Shown here piece by piece: positions 1-10,426 of a stretch of DNA of 64,000 bases; position 1 is the first letter of the stretch; the number at the start of each line of letters is the position of its first letter. This DNA comes from Prevotella sp. UBA2754. Its GTDB lineage: Bacteria > Bacteroidota > Bacteroidia > Bacteroidales > Bacteroidaceae. The notes under the pieces were generated by a model that saw only the letters and a program-made list of their open reading frames with translations, searched no databases and was not told the origin of the DNA. The position numbers were made by a program, and so were the translations under genes. The DNA is taken from assembly GCA_002353295.1 (NCBI GenBank), contig DEJG01000001.1, positions 69,327 through 133,326 on the forward strand. Direction: 5' to 3'.

Positions 1-3000
1 CGTCGATCCAGTTTTATATTCGACAAGCTTTATGAACCAGAGACGCCTCAACAATTGAATCCGTCACACCTTTTCGTAAAGGATATTAGTGCCTATATCA
101 TTCTAAAGACACTAACACCCGACTCCATCCATGTCAACGTCAAGAAACTGGCTTTCGAAGAAAAATCGGGACTCAAGGTTGACAAGTTGACGTTGCGTTA
201 CGAAGGCGGAAGAAATCATAGCATACTGCACCAATTGCAACTGCAAATGCCAGGAACCGACTTCACGCTCAAGGAAGTAGAAGCAAACTATCAATTGGAG
301 GGCAATCGATTCATTGTTGATGCACTAAGTTATCAAGGAGAGATTCCAGAGTCGCACGTCCGACTGTCGGATTTATCTTGCCTCCTACCCTCGCTAAAAA
401 CCTTTAACAGCACCTTAACCGTTGCATCCCATTTCAAGGGAAAGGGTTTTGATGTCGAGATACCGAACATCAACATCCAATCTTCGACTGGCGACATTAA
501 TTTGCTTTGTGATGGCTACGTCAAAAATCTCAACAAGCAACCTGACTGGTATGCCAATTTGCAAAACCTGTCGTTATCGGCCAAGACACTGAATTTCATT
601 TCCGAAAACCTGCGAGGCCAAAAAGTAGAGGTGCCCGAGATTATTACTCGCATGGGAGATATCCACCTGTCAGGTGTTTTGAGCGGGCGAGCTTTGGAAG
701 AAATGACAGTCAACCAAATGATTCGGTCGGGTGCAGGCAATGCCTCTGTCCGTTTTGCTTTGAATCCTCAACAGGCATTCACAGGAGAATTCAGCACCAA
801 GGAAATCAATCTAAGACAACTGTTAAACGACGAACGTTTCGGTATGCTGTCCACCAATATCCGGCTTAAAGGTTCGCTGGCAAAACACAACACCCAGGTA
901 TACGCAGATGGTGTCATCAACAAGTTTGAATACAACAAGTATCACTATCAGAACATCAAGATTGACGGAGGTATAGCCAAGAACCACATCAAGGGGAAAT
1001 GCTCGATTGACGACCCTAACATCTACCTTGAAATGGAAGGTGATGCCTCGCTGGGTAAAGGGCAGCAAAGTGTGGATATGAAAACGATTATCCGCGATTT
1101 TTCACCACAGAACACCCACTTGTCAGACCAATGGGGTGATGCACGTTTTGCAGCCAACATTGAAACCACACTGAAGGGATCAAACCAGAATGACGCTGAC
1201 GGTTTCATATACATCACGAATCTATCAATGAAAGGACAGGAGAAAAACTACGAGTTGCAAGACTTACAACTACAAACAGGATTTAACGGGAAAAGCCACT
1301 ATTTGCTGTTGAATAGTGACTTTGCTGATGCTGAGATTCGGGGCGAGTTCAATTATCAGACACTATCCCAAAGCATTACCAATTTCCTGGCTCATCAGAT
1401 GCCTACCCTACCCGGTCTTCCCAAAGTAAATCCTAATACTCACAACAACTTTACCATTAATGCTACTATCCGTAAAAGCGACTGGTTGCAACAGATGCTC
1501 AACGTTCCTTTGGCCATTAAACAACCTATCAATTTGGAAGGTTTTGTGAACGATCATGTACGGGATATCAATCTGGAATGCCGACTGCCTGAATTTTTCT
1601 ATAATGAAAGCGGATATCGTGACGGTTTGGTGAGAATCGCCACACCTAATGACTCTTTGACCTGCGACGTCAATATTACCAAACTGATGGACAACGGCAA
1701 TAACTTTGACATCTCCCTAAAGGGAAGAGCCCACAACAACCACCTGATATCCACATTCGCATGGGACAATCATGCCAAAGAACGAATAAGTGGTGTGCTG
1801 AACAGTACTACCAACTTCTTTACTACTTATGACGGCGTACAGGTGGCTTTCATTGGTATTGCCCCCTCACATCTCAATATCCATAACACCATCTGGAACG
1901 CTGAACCATGTGCTATTAGTTATTCGGAAAAGCGATTGGAAATCAATGGATTGAACATTCATCATGGCAATCAGCACCTGCAGGTGAATGGTACAGCATC
2001 AGAAAACCACCAAGATTCCATCGTGGCAGATCTGAGGGGTATCGATGTAGCCTATATTCTTGAACTTGTCAACTTCGATGCCGTAAGTTTCAGCGGTTTG
2101 GCTACAGGACAGGCAAAAGCACAAGGTGTGTTTGGCAAACAATTGGAAGCACATGCCGACTTGACAGTCAATGAGTTTAAGTTTGAAAAGGGACGCATGG
2201 GCGTGCTGGATGCTCAAGTAGACTGGAACAAGGATGAAGAACAGATAGACATCCACGCCATTGCTAACGATGGAGAGGATGCCATGACATACATCGATGG
2301 ATATGTATCGCCCACCAAGAATTATATAGACCTGGGCATCAAGGCAGAAGGCACTCACATCGACTTCATGCAGTCGTTTACCGAGAGTTTCTTAAGTAAA
2401 GTAGAGGGGCATGGCAAAGGAGCTGTCAGGCTTTTCGGCCCATTAGATGAAATCAATCTGACAGGTGGTCTTGTTGTCAACGGATTAGTCCATGTCAAAC
2501 CCACAGGATGCACCTATCAGTTACTCAACGACACCATCCGGCTCATCCCCAATGAGGTGGAGTTTGTAAACTGCCCCATTTACGACATTCACAGCCGACA
2601 GGGATTTGTCACCGGAGGTATTCACCACGACTGCCTGACTAATCTAACTTATGACATTTATATCAACGCCCAGAACCTCTTGGCCTACGACTTTCCTGAT
2701 TTTGGCGACGACACTTTCTATGGCACCGTTTACGGCACTGGCGAAGTTGCTATTCACGGACGCTCCAACGAAGTAGTCATTGATATGGATGTCACACCTG
2801 AAGCCAATTCTATCTTTGTTTATAATGCTGCAGACCCAGATGCTGTATCTAATCAAGAGTTTATCCATTGGGGCATCAAAGACCTGTCAGCATCTTCTGA
2901 TGACATCAATAAGTCCGCCGTCCCCGTTGAAGAGCGTTCCGACTTGCGTATCAATTTTCTTTTGAACTGTACACCCAATGTTACCCTTCGTCTGCTGATG

Positions 3001-3960
3001 GATAGTCGTACCAACGATTATATCAATCTGAGGGGAGATGGTGTTCTGCGGGCTACTTGGTTTAACAAGGGAGGCTTCAATATGTTTGGAACCTATCGGG
3101 TAGCTAATGGTACTTACGACGTGACCATTCAGAATGTCATCAAGAAAAATTTCACATTCCAAGAGGGTGGAACGATTATATTCGGAGGTGATCCCTACAA
3201 CGCCAACCTTAATCTGCAGGCCATCAATACGGTGAATGGTGTTTCTCTCTCTGACTTAAATGTAGGACGCAGTTTTTCCAATACCGTCCGTGTCAATTGT
3301 CTGATGAATATAACGGGGCAACCTTCACACCCTATCGTAGAATTTGACCTTGACATGCCTAATGTCAATGCCGATGAAAAACAGATGGTACGTTCAATTA
3401 TTAATTCTCAGGATGAGATGAACCAACAAGTTGTCTATCTCTTAGCCATCGGACGTTTCTATCCCCAGGGCTCGAACAACGCTGAGAGCAACAACAACCA
3501 AAGTCAAACCTCTCTAGCCATGCAGAGTTTGTTGTCTGGCACTTTGTCTGGACAGATCAATAGTCTGCTTAAATCTGTCATCAAAAGCAATGACTGGAGC
3601 TTTGGTGCCAACATCTCTACGGGTGACGAGGGATGGAATAATGCAGAATACGAAGGCCTCATCAGCGGACGACTTTTCAATAACCGACTGCTCATCAACG
3701 GCCAGTTTGGCTATCGCGATAATGCAAAGACGGCAAACCCGTCATTTATTGGTGATTTCGACATCCGATACCTATTATTGCCTAATGGCAATTTAGCCTT
3801 GAAAGTTTATAACCAGACTAACGACCGTTACTTCACCAAATCCAGTCTGAACACCCAAGGAATTGGTTTCATTATGAAGAAAGACTTTAACGGCTGGCGT
3901 GACCTCTTCTCGTCAAAGAAGAAAAAGAAAAAGGAGAAGAAGGATAAGAAAAAAGAATAG
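1..3960 (+). CDS. TamB-like translocation/assembly module protein (5' partial)
   Basis: The frame is open from base 1, so the true start lies upstream of the window; a TTG at 55 is only an internal codon. About 1319 codons are visible. The protein is a long run of beta-rich, polar repeats without catalytic motifs, ending in the conserved TamB (DUF490) C-terminal region (roughly the last 400 residues) and an unusual lysine-rich tail (KKKKKKEKKDKKKE). TamB-family proteins bridge the periplasm and help assemble outer-membrane proteins or move lipids between membranes. The N-terminal membrane anchor is not in view. The gene converges on the GH25 gene with only 5 bases between stops. The family call is firm; the exact cargo is unknown. 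Confidence 0.88.
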   Translation, partial: RRSSFIFDKLYEPETPQQLNPSHLFVKDISAYIILKTLTPDSIHVNVKKLAFEEKSGLKVDKLTLRYEGGRNHSILHQLQLQMPGTDFTLKEVEANYQLEGNRFIVDALSYQGEIPESHVRLSDLSCLLPSLKTFNSTLTVASHFKGKGFDVEIPNINIQSSTGDINLLCDGYVKNLNKQPDWYANLQNLSLSAKTLNFISENLRGQKVEVPEIITRMGDIHLSGVLSGRALEEMTVNQMIRSGAGNASVRFALNPQQAFTGEFSTKEINLRQLLNDERFGMLSTNIRLKGSLAKHNTQVYADGVINKFEYNKYHYQNIKIDGGIAKNHIKGKCSIDDPNIYLEMEGDASLGKGQQSVDMKTIIRDFSPQNTHLSDQWGDARFAANIETTLKGSNQNDADGFIYITNLSMKGQEKNYELQDLQLQTGFNGKSHYLLLNSDFADAEIRGEFNYQTLSQSITNFLAHQMPTLPGLPKVNPNTHNNFTINATIRKSDWLQQMLNVPLAIKQPINLEGFVNDHVRDINLECRLPEFFYNESGYRDGLVRIATPNDSLTCDVNITKLMDNGNNFDISLKGRAHNNHLISTFAWDNHAKERISGVLNSTTNFFTTYDGVQVAFIGIAPSHLNIHNTIWNAEPCAISYSEKRLEINGLNIHHGNQHLQVNGTASENHQDSIVADLRGIDVAYILELVNFDAVSFSGLATGQAKAQGVFGKQLEAHADLTVNEFKFEKGRMGVLDAQVDWNKDEEQIDIHAIANDGEDAMTYIDGYVSPTKNYIDLGIKAEGTHIDFMQSFTESFLSKVEGHGKGAVRLFGPLDEINLTGGLVVNGLVHVKPTGCTYQLLNDTIRLIPNEVEFVNCPIYDIHSRQGFVTGGIHHDCLTNLTYDIYINAQNLLAYDFPDFGDDTFYGTVYGTGEVAIHGRSNEVVIDMDVTPEANSIFVYNAADPDAVSNQEFIHWGIKDLSASSDDINKSAVPVEERSDLRINFLLNCTPNVTLRLLMDSRTNDYINLRGDGVLRATWFNKGGFNMFGTYRVANGTYDVTIQNVIKKNFTFQEGGTIIFGGDPYNANLNLQAINTVNGVSLSDLNVGRSFSNTVRVNCLMNITGQPSHPIVEFDLDMPNVNADEKQMVRSIINSQDEMNQQVVYLLAIGRFYPQGSNNAESNNNQSQTSLAMQSLLSGTLSGQINSLLKSVIKSNDWSFGANISTGDEGWNNAEYEGLISGRLFNNRLLINGQFGYRDNAKTANPSFIGDFDIRYLLLPNGNLALKVYNQTNDRYFTKSSLNTQGIGFIMKKDFNGWRDLFSSKKKKKKEKKDKKKE

Positions 3961-3965
3961 TCCTC

Positions 3966-4850
3966 TTATTCGTCCTGATAGGCTTCTTCGCCTATCTGTT
4001 CACGGGCACCAATGGTGAGTTTACGCAGGTCGTAGAAGGAGCCGTTATAGATATTGAAGTCGACGGTACCCTTGATGCCTGCCAGTCGCCCGTTATCAGT
4101 ATGCTGCCAGAACTTCCAAGGTCCTTGGTACTCCACCTGCTCCACATAATAGTGCGCTATCCAATACGGATAGCTGTCAAATGCTGAGTCGTTTAGATAT
4201 TTGAGTTTAAATTTGTAATAAGTATAGATAATCGGCTTGATTTGATAATGCTTCTCTACTATTTCAAGCCACTGCAAGACACTTGCTTTAAATTCCTCGT
4301 CTGTCTGGTTTTTAGGTTTATGCTCCACATCAAGAACAGGAGGCAGATCACCATTCTCCAGTTTCACATTCTTGATGAAATACTCTGCCTGAGCTTTAGC
4401 CGGCGAATGTACACTATAGAAATGATAAGCACCACGAGTAAATCCATATTCGCGAGCCTGATGGAAATTGTCGTAAAAATTTTCATCTATCATGCTGGCG
4501 CCTTCAGTTGCTTTCACGTAGATGAAACGTACGGGATACTTATCTATCATACCATTATCCTTCAGTTCTTCCCAATCAATAGGTCCCTGATGATGACTGA
4601 TATCGATTCCGTGTATTTCGTAACCTTCCGGATAGCTGGCATCACCATATAGCGCACGCCAACGGAAACCAAATGGGCCAACGAAGATATAATAAAAGAA
4701 AAAAACGTATAATGCAACTATCAAACCGCCTCCTATCCACCATGCCCAACCAGGAACATGCTGTAGGAAACGCACAAAGAGCCCTGGCCGTTTGTGGCGG
4801 ACAGGACTCGTAATGCGTCTTCTCTGTTGCGGTTTGCGCTTGGTTGGCAT
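3966..4850 (-). CDS. GH25 family lysozyme, membrane anchored
   Basis: 294 residues. A basic N-terminus (residues 1-30) is followed by one hydrophobic membrane segment (about 36-56), then a GH25 domain from about residue 80. Family hallmarks are visible: the HGIDISHHQGPIDW start, YVKATEGASMIDENF, and the acidic catalytic pair in LPPVLDVEHKP (D-V-E). GH25 enzymes cleave the MurNAc-GlcNAc bond of peptidoglycan. The topology puts the enzyme on the outer face of the inner membrane, suggesting cell-wall remodelling rather than secretion. It lies 8 bases downstream of the PPi-phosphofructokinase gene on the same strand and is probably co-transcribed, although no functional link is evident. Confidence 0.92.
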   Translation of the reverse strand: MPTKRKPQQRRRITSPVRHKRPGLFVRFLQHVPGWAWWIGGGLIVALYVFFFYYIFVGPFGFRWRALYGDASYPEGYEIHGIDISHHQGPIDWEELKDNGMIDKYPVRFIYVKATEGASMIDENFYDNFHQAREYGFTRGAYHFYSVHSPAKAQAEYFIKNVKLENGDLPPVLDVEHKPKNQTDEEFKASVLQWLEIVEKHYQIKPIIYTYYKFKLKYLNDSAFDSYPYWIAHYYVEQVEYQGPWKFWQHTDNGRLAGIKGTVDFNIYNGSFYDLRKLTIGAREQIGEEAYQDE

Positions 4851-4858
4851 ATCTCAGA

Positions 4859-6493
4859 TTAAGCCTTCTCAAGAGCCAAAGTCCTAGTGGGCTGATCACA
4901 AACCTCAGTAGGTCCCCAGTACTGGATAGGTCCAGGATATACGTAACATGTTTCCTTTGCCCAAAGATCACGATGAGCAGCAAACTCTTTGAAAGGAGCA
5001 CCATCGAGCTCAACAAGAGCCTTACGAATAACAGGCTTCATCTCACCGTTACGGCGTTCCATGTTCATCATCATGGTGATGGGCACACCACCGGCAATCC
5101 ATTGGTCAGCAGGAGCTGTTGTATTCTTGACGATAGCCATGTAACCAGTCTTGCCATTGGCAATCAGCTGAGCAGCACTGGTTCCGAGTGCATAGCAGTA
5201 GTCGGCATCAAAGTTAGAAGGTGCTGCACAACGTCCTTCATAACCGAAGAAGTGGTGAAGAGCAGAGAACTTACCAGAATACTGACCAGCCTTCTTCATT
5301 CGTTCCAACTTCTGAGCAACCATGGTAGACAGCAGTTTTTCTGTCTCAATAAGCGAAACTTGAACATTTCCGTGTGGGTCGCGGTCGAGGGCAAGCTGAC
5401 GGGCAACACCTACAGGCAGGCTATTGAATACCGCAAGGTTCTCCTCCGTCAGATGGCTCTTAGCAAAGTCTACCTGCTCGTCACGGCTGATATCCTTTGC
5501 CTCTGGCATAGCCAGAACATCATTGAGCTGAGCAATCAATTTCTTGATGGCAGGAATGAACTCAATCAGTCCTTCTGGAATGATGATAGTACCAAAATTA
5601 TCACCCTTAGCAGCACGTGCTGCTACAGCATTGGCTATATAGGTTACGATATCGTCAAGACTCTGTTCCTTAGCCTCAACTTCCTCGCTGACTAGACAGA
5701 TGTTTGGCTGGGTCTGCAAAGCACACTCAAGAGCAATATGAGAAGCAGAACGTCCCATCACCTTGATGAAGTGCCAGTACTTACGGGCAGAATTACAGTC
5801 ACGCTCAATATTACCAATCAGCTCTGAATAGGTCTTACAAGCAGTATCAAAACCAAAAGAGGTTTCAATCTGATCGTTCTTCAAGTCACCGTCAATAGTC
5901 TTAGGACAACCGATAACCTGCACGCCATAATTCTTAGCAGCATAATACTCTGCCAATACACAAGCGTTGGTATTAGAGTCATCACCACCGATAATCACGA
6001 TAGCCTTGATATCCAGTTCGCGGATGATCTCCAGACCTTTCTCAAACTGGTCAACCTTTTCCAATTTTGTACGACCAGAACCAATCATATCGAAACCACC
6101 GGTATTGCGATACTCATCGATAATCTCCTTGGTAAGTTCCATATAGTTATGGTCAACCAAACCGCCAGGACCGAGGATGAAACCGAAGAGACGATTCTCA
6201 GGGTTCAACTTCTTAATCTGGTCAAACAGACCTGTAATCACATTGTGACCACCAGGAGCCTGACCACCAGACAGGATGATACCCACGTTCATTTTCTTGG
6301 TATTGGCCTCGTCAGCAGGTACAAACTCTACGATAGGCATACCATAGGTGTTGGGGAATAGTTGTTTGATTTCCTCCTGATTGCCCACACTCTGTGTTGG
6401 CTGACCTTCCTTCACTTTTACTGCGCCCTGAAGAGCCTTTGGTAATTTAGGCTGATAGGCAGCTCTTGCTTTCTGCAATGCACTTTTTTCCAT
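4859..6493 (-). CDS. pfp: Diphosphate--fructose-6-phosphate 1-phosphotransferase
   Basis: 544 residues, matching the long PPi-dependent phosphofructokinases of Bacteroidetes and plants. It reversibly phosphorylates fructose 6-phosphate using pyrophosphate instead of ATP in glycolysis/gluconeogenesis. Visible motifs: LSGGQAPGGHNVITG (about 75-88) for phosphate binding, GGDDS (169-173), in which the aspartate replacing glycine is the signature of PPi use, and the catalytic PKTIDGD loop (197-203). The start is the only good ATG and lies about 45 bases downstream of a -7-like TAATTTTG on the minus strand. The gene heads a probable two-gene unit with the GH25 lysozyme. Confidence 0.96.
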   Translation of the reverse strand: MEKSALQKARAAYQPKLPKALQGAVKVKEGQPTQSVGNQEEIKQLFPNTYGMPIVEFVPADEANTKKMNVGIILSGGQAPGGHNVITGLFDQIKKLNPENRLFGFILGPGGLVDHNYMELTKEIIDEYRNTGGFDMIGSGRTKLEKVDQFEKGLEIIRELDIKAIVIIGGDDSNTNACVLAEYYAAKNYGVQVIGCPKTIDGDLKNDQIETSFGFDTACKTYSELIGNIERDCNSARKYWHFIKVMGRSASHIALECALQTQPNICLVSEEVEAKEQSLDDIVTYIANAVAARAAKGDNFGTIIIPEGLIEFIPAIKKLIAQLNDVLAMPEAKDISRDEQVDFAKSHLTEENLAVFNSLPVGVARQLALDRDPHGNVQVSLIETEKLLSTMVAQKLERMKKAGQYSGKFSALHHFFGYEGRCAAPSNFDADYCYALGTSAAQLIANGKTGYMAIVKNTTAPADQWIAGGVPITMMMNMERRNGEMKPVIRKALVELDGAPFKEFAAHRDLWAKETCYVYPGPIQYWGPTEVCDQPTRTLALEKA

Positions 6494-6536
6494 ATAATCT
6501 GTTATTAATAAATAATGATAGTTCCATTTTGGCTGA

Positions 6537-6544
6537 CAAAATTA
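6537..6544 (-). promoter_or_regulatory. -7 element candidate for pfp
   Basis: Minus strand reads TAATTTTG, matching the Bacteroidetes TAnnTTTG -7 box, about 45 bases before the pfp ATG. No clear -33 box is seen, so this is tentative. Confidence 0.4.
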
Positions 6545-6617
6545 ATCATTTTCTTAAAGAAATAAGAAAGATTATCGCCTATTTTCTGCTTTTTTAGTTT
6601 TTTTGTGAAGAAAAACC

Positions 6618-6647
6618 TTGTTAGTTGAAAAAAATTCCGTATCTTTG
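6618..6647 (+). promoter_or_regulatory. Bacteroidetes-type promoter for the 6688 gene
   Basis: A TTG at 6618-6620 followed after 19 bases by TATCTTTG (6640-6647), the usual spacing of the -33 and -7 boxes. The ATG follows about 40 bases downstream. It lies back to back with the pfp promoter region. Confidence 0.65.
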
Positions 6648-6687
6648 GAGAGCAAACAATCAAATAGTTAAATGGAGGAGATAATTT

Positions 6688-6957
6688 ATGAGTAACAAAA
6701 GAACACTAAAGAAACAAATCAACCATGTCTGTGAAGAACTCTTTGTAGACTTCGTAGCAGCATCTTTGTATGGCAAGGCACCCACGCAAGAAAAGGCTGA
6801 AGCCATTTTACGATCACTAGCCCATCTACAAAAAAACTACACAAGTCGTATTTGTCATCCAGAACCTGGCATGTCACCTAAAAGCTATTTCAAGGATTTA
6901 CGAATTAGTTTCTCTAAAGAGACACATGAAATTCTAGATCATATTATAAACTTATAA
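6688..6957 (+). CDS. Small conserved hypothetical protein
   Basis: 89 residues, mostly helical and charged, with no signal peptide or membrane segment. I recognise no catalytic or binding motif. A good promoter lies just upstream, and only 8 bases separate it from the acyltransferase gene, so the two plus the amidase-like gene probably form one transcript. Codon use looks like that of its neighbours, which supports a real gene. No function can be assigned. Confidence 0.75.
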   Translation: MSNKRTLKKQINHVCEELFVDFVAASLYGKAPTQEKAEAILRSLAHLQKNYTSRICHPEPGMSPKSYFKDLRISFSKETHEILDHIINL

Positions 6958-6965
6958 TTATATTT

Positions 6966-7523
6966 ATGTGGAAATCATTTTGTAATTGGCTACTATACAA
7001 ATGGATGGGGTGGACTTCTGAAGTAACGGAGGCTCACCCCGACAAGTATATTGTATGTCTGGCGCCTCATACCAGCAACTGGGACTTTGTAATTGGACAA
7101 CTATATAATGGTGCTACAGGGATGAAAAGCAACTTCCTCATGAAGAAGGAGTGGTTCTTTTGGCCTCTTGGCCCCATCTTCAGGAGTTTGGGCGGTATCC
7201 CCGTTTGGCGCTCAAAACACACCAGTATGACAGACCATCTTGCTGAAACTGCCAAACGTGAGAAGATGTTCCGTCTATGTATTACACCAGAGGGCACACG
7301 TTCGTCAAATCCCGACTGGAAGAAAGGCTTTTATTATATTGCACAGAAAGCAGGAATACCCATCTTGCTTTATGGGATTGACTATGAGAAGCGGCGCATA
7401 GAATGCACCAAGACTATTATCCCCAATGGAGACATTGACCAACAGATTCGCGAGATTAAACTATATTTTAGTAAGTTCAAAGGCAAGAAACCAGAGAACT
7501 TTACGATTGGAAATATTCAATGA
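6966..7523 (+). CDS. PlsC-like 1-acylglycerol-3-phosphate acyltransferase family protein
   Basis: 185 residues. The HX4D catalytic motif is HTSNWD (about residues 32-37) and the phosphate-binding motif is PEGTRSS (about residues 108-114), followed by KKGFYYIAQKAGIPI, all in the usual order for PlsC/LPLAT acyltransferases. Members transfer acyl chains to glycerolipids or other lipid acceptors at the inner membrane. The protein is shorter than classical PlsC (about 240), fitting the compact Bacteroidetes subgroup whose acceptor is not well defined. Its stop overlaps the next start (ATGA at 7520-7523), indicating translational coupling. Confidence 0.88.
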   Translation: MWKSFCNWLLYKWMGWTSEVTEAHPDKYIVCLAPHTSNWDFVIGQLYNGATGMKSNFLMKKEWFFWPLGPIFRSLGGIPVWRSKHTSMTDHLAETAKREKMFRLCITPEGTRSSNPDWKKGFYYIAQKAGIPILLYGIDYEKRRIECTKTIIPNGDIDQQIREIKLYFSKFKGKKPENFTIGNIQ

Positions 7524-10405
7524 AAAAAATTACTGTTGTTTTCCTCCTAACGGCACTTCTCTGCGGAAACCATATATTTGCTCAGGGAAATATCAAGACC
7601 ATTCAGGAGAAACTTGAAGATTATTTTAAAAATTACAAACCAAAGGGCGCACAGTTTTCAAGGACTGCACACCTTGATGATTTGCAAATTGACGACGAGG
7701 AGAAATTACTCGTTGTCTCTGTGAATAATGCTTTTGCCGAACAAAGTTTTACTCCCACGATAGTTGAGAACATCTATAGTCAGATTAAACAACTACTCCC
7801 TCCACCTTACGACAGCTATTATCTGCAGGTAAACACCCATAATTACGAACTGCAGGATCTGATTCCCAATCGTCTGCGTCACAATCAGGATAAGTCACGT
7901 CTATGGAACGATATCGACTATCAAGGAAAGCCCTGGGTAAAAAACATGTCTATTCCTCTTGAGATTACGGAAGGTCTTCAAGGGCGGCATCTCTCACTTT
8001 GGGCCAGTCACGGGCGCTATTACGACAATAAAAATGATATTTGGAAATGGCAACGCCCAAAACTTTTTGGAACTACAGAAGACCTATTTACCCAGACCAT
8101 CGTTGTACCCTACCTTATTCCCATGTTAGAGAATGCTGGGGCCATCGTATTCACGCCTCGTGAACGAGCCTGGCAACGGGAAGAAATGATTGTCGACAAT
8201 GATGGCGACAAACTTCATTATATCGAAAAGGACACTCACGGAAAGTGGCATAACACCCCTCTTCCCGGCTTTGCCTATCACGATGCACCATACGCCGACA
8301 ACGAGAATCCTTTTGAAACAGGTACGGCTCGCTATATCAAAACGACTAACAGCGACAGCCGTTTTTCTCAGGTAGCCTACCAACCCCATTTCCCTAAAGA
8401 AGGTCGTTATGCGGTCTATGTCAGTTATCAGACATTGGAAAACAGTATTGACGATGCCGAATACACAGTTTGGCACAAGGGTGAACGTACCGTCTTCCAT
8501 GTCAATCAACAAATGGGAAGTGGAACATGGGTTTATTTAGGAACTTTCGATTTCGATAAAGGATATAGTGGATTCAATTGTGTCACACTATCCAACCATA
8601 GTCGCCAACATGGCGTAGTGACTACCGATGCAGTACGCTTCGGTGGTGGAATGGGTAATATTCAGCGAGGGGAAAGCGTGAGTGGTATGCCTCGTGCCCT
8701 TGAAGGTGCTCGTTATTATGCCCAATGGGCTGGAATGCCCTACTTCGTTTATAGCAGTCGTGAAGGTACTGACGACTATGCTGACGACATTAATGTACGA
8801 TCTAACATGACTAATTATCTGGCCGGTGGTTCTCCCTATGTACCTGACACAATGGGACTACGCGTACCTATTGAATTGTCGCTGGCAGTGCACAGCGATG
8901 CCGGATATGCCAAAGACTTTGCAGACAAGATAGGTTCTCTCGCAATAGCAACTACCAATTACAATAACGGTAAATTACAATCGGGTATCTCTCGCCTAGC
9001 CTCTCGTGATTTGGCTGACGAAATCCTCACCAGTGTTACTACCGAATTAGAAGCGAAATACGGACACTGGAAACGCCGCGAACTCTATGATCGTAATTAT
9101 TCCGAAACACGTGTGCCTTTAGTACCCAGCGCCATCTTGGAAACGATGTCGCATCAGAACTTCCCAGACATGCGTTATGGACAAGATCCCAATTTCCGTT
9201 TCACGCTGGCTCGCATTATCTATAAGTCCATTTTGCGCTATGTCTCTCGGCAGCATGATCAGAATTTTGTAGTCAGCCCATTGACACCTCAGAATTTCCG
9301 CATTGAGTTGTCTAAAAATACAGCTATCCTGCAATGGGATGCTGTCAACGATCCTCAAGAGCCATCAGCCACTCCGTCTGGTTATATTGTATATACTTCT
9401 GAAGGTGAAGCAGACTTTGACAACGGAGTTTATGTGCATGGGAAGAGCCACAAGGTTGAACTTTCTCCCAACCAGTTATACCATTTTAAAGTGGTGGCAA
9501 CCAACAAAGGTGGGATGAGTTTCCCCACCGAGGTGCTTTCTGCCTATTATCACCCCAAAGCAAAGCAAACAGTGATGATTGTCAATGGGTTCCATCGTCT
9601 TTCATCTCCTGCTATTATCAATCATGACGAGCAACAGGGATTCGACCTTGATGCCGACCCTGGCATTACATATGGAACTACTGCAGGATGGGTAGGACGC
9701 CAACGCGCTTTCAGCACGCTGCAGGCAGGTGGTTCTTCTATGGACGATCTTGGATGGAGCAGCGATGAACTGGCGGGTATGTTTGTTGCCGGCAACGATT
9801 TCAATTATGTAGCAACACATGCCAAGGCTATTGCCTCCGCTCAAGAATACAACCTGGTCAGCTGTTCCAGCAAAGCCATTGAAAAAGGATTAGTGAGATT
9901 GAATAACTATGCTATGCTTGATTTGGTTTTAGGCCTGGAACGTAATGATGGACATAGCTTGGTGTTTTACAAATCTTTTCCTTCCGCCCTTCGTCGTGCT
10001 GTGCATAATTTCGCCCATCAAGGAGGAGCCTTATTGGTAAGTGGGGCATATATTGGTACAGATATTGCAGGAACCGAAGAACAACAATTCCTTCAACAGA
10101 CGTTGAAATGTGCATACCAAGGACAATATCGTGGTGAGAATAATACAGTGATTGGACTGGGTACGCAATTCGAATATTATAATCAATTGAACGAAGACCA
10201 TTACGCTTCGACTTCTTCTGATGCTTTCTCACCACTCCCTACAGCCTATGCCGTCATGCGCTATGCCGACGGACAGGATGCTGCTGTGGCTTATAAAGGC
10301 ACCGACTATCGTTCATTCACTATGGGTTTCCCCTTCGAGTGTATTAAGAACGAACAGAAACAGGGGTCCCTCATGCGAGGAATATTGAATTATCTTTTAA
10401 AATAA
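7520..10405 (+). CDS. Large secreted amidase-like protein with golvesin-like and FnIII regions
   Basis: 961 residues with a clear signal peptide (MKKITVVFLLTALLC, cut near residue 22). The arrangement resembles Bacteroidales proteins annotated as xanthan lyase or golvesin-domain proteins. An N-acetylmuramoyl-L-alanine amidase-like fold appears to be split: SLWASHGRYY and TPRERAWQREE (about 155-220), then LAVHSDAGY (about 455) and AILETMSHQNFPD (about 540), supplying the His/Glu set expected for zinc-dependent amidases. Between them sits a beta-rich golvesin-like domain (about 270-375). A fibronectin type III-like stretch follows (about 590-680) and a C-terminal region of unknown type. Probable periplasmic or surface peptidoglycan hydrolase; substrate unproven. 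Confidence 0.75.
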   Translation: MKKITVVFLLTALLCGNHIFAQGNIKTIQEKLEDYFKNYKPKGAQFSRTAHLDDLQIDDEEKLLVVSVNNAFAEQSFTPTIVENIYSQIKQLLPPPYDSYYLQVNTHNYELQDLIPNRLRHNQDKSRLWNDIDYQGKPWVKNMSIPLEITEGLQGRHLSLWASHGRYYDNKNDIWKWQRPKLFGTTEDLFTQTIVVPYLIPMLENAGAIVFTPRERAWQREEMIVDNDGDKLHYIEKDTHGKWHNTPLPGFAYHDAPYADNENPFETGTARYIKTTNSDSRFSQVAYQPHFPKEGRYAVYVSYQTLENSIDDAEYTVWHKGERTVFHVNQQMGSGTWVYLGTFDFDKGYSGFNCVTLSNHSRQHGVVTTDAVRFGGGMGNIQRGESVSGMPRALEGARYYAQWAGMPYFVYSSREGTDDYADDINVRSNMTNYLAGGSPYVPDTMGLRVPIELSLAVHSDAGYAKDFADKIGSLAIATTNYNNGKLQSGISRLASRDLADEILTSVTTELEAKYGHWKRRELYDRNYSETRVPLVPSAILETMSHQNFPDMRYGQDPNFRFTLARIIYKSILRYVSRQHDQNFVVSPLTPQNFRIELSKNTAILQWDAVNDPQEPSATPSGYIVYTSEGEADFDNGVYVHGKSHKVELSPNQLYHFKVVATNKGGMSFPTEVLSAYYHPKAKQTVMIVNGFHRLSSPAIINHDEQQGFDLDADPGITYGTTAGWVGRQRAFSTLQAGGSSMDDLGWSSDELAGMFVAGNDFNYVATHAKAIASAQEYNLVSCSSKAIEKGLVRLNNYAMLDLVLGLERNDGHSLVFYKSFPSALRRAVHNFAHQGGALLVSGAYIGTDIAGTEEQQFLQQTLKCAYQGQYRGENNTVIGLGTQFEYYNQLNEDHYASTSSDAFSPLPTAYAVMRYADGQDAAVAYKGTDYRSFTMGFPFECIKNEQKQGSLMRGILNYLLK

Positions 10406-10426
10406 TAAACTAAAACCTATTAAATT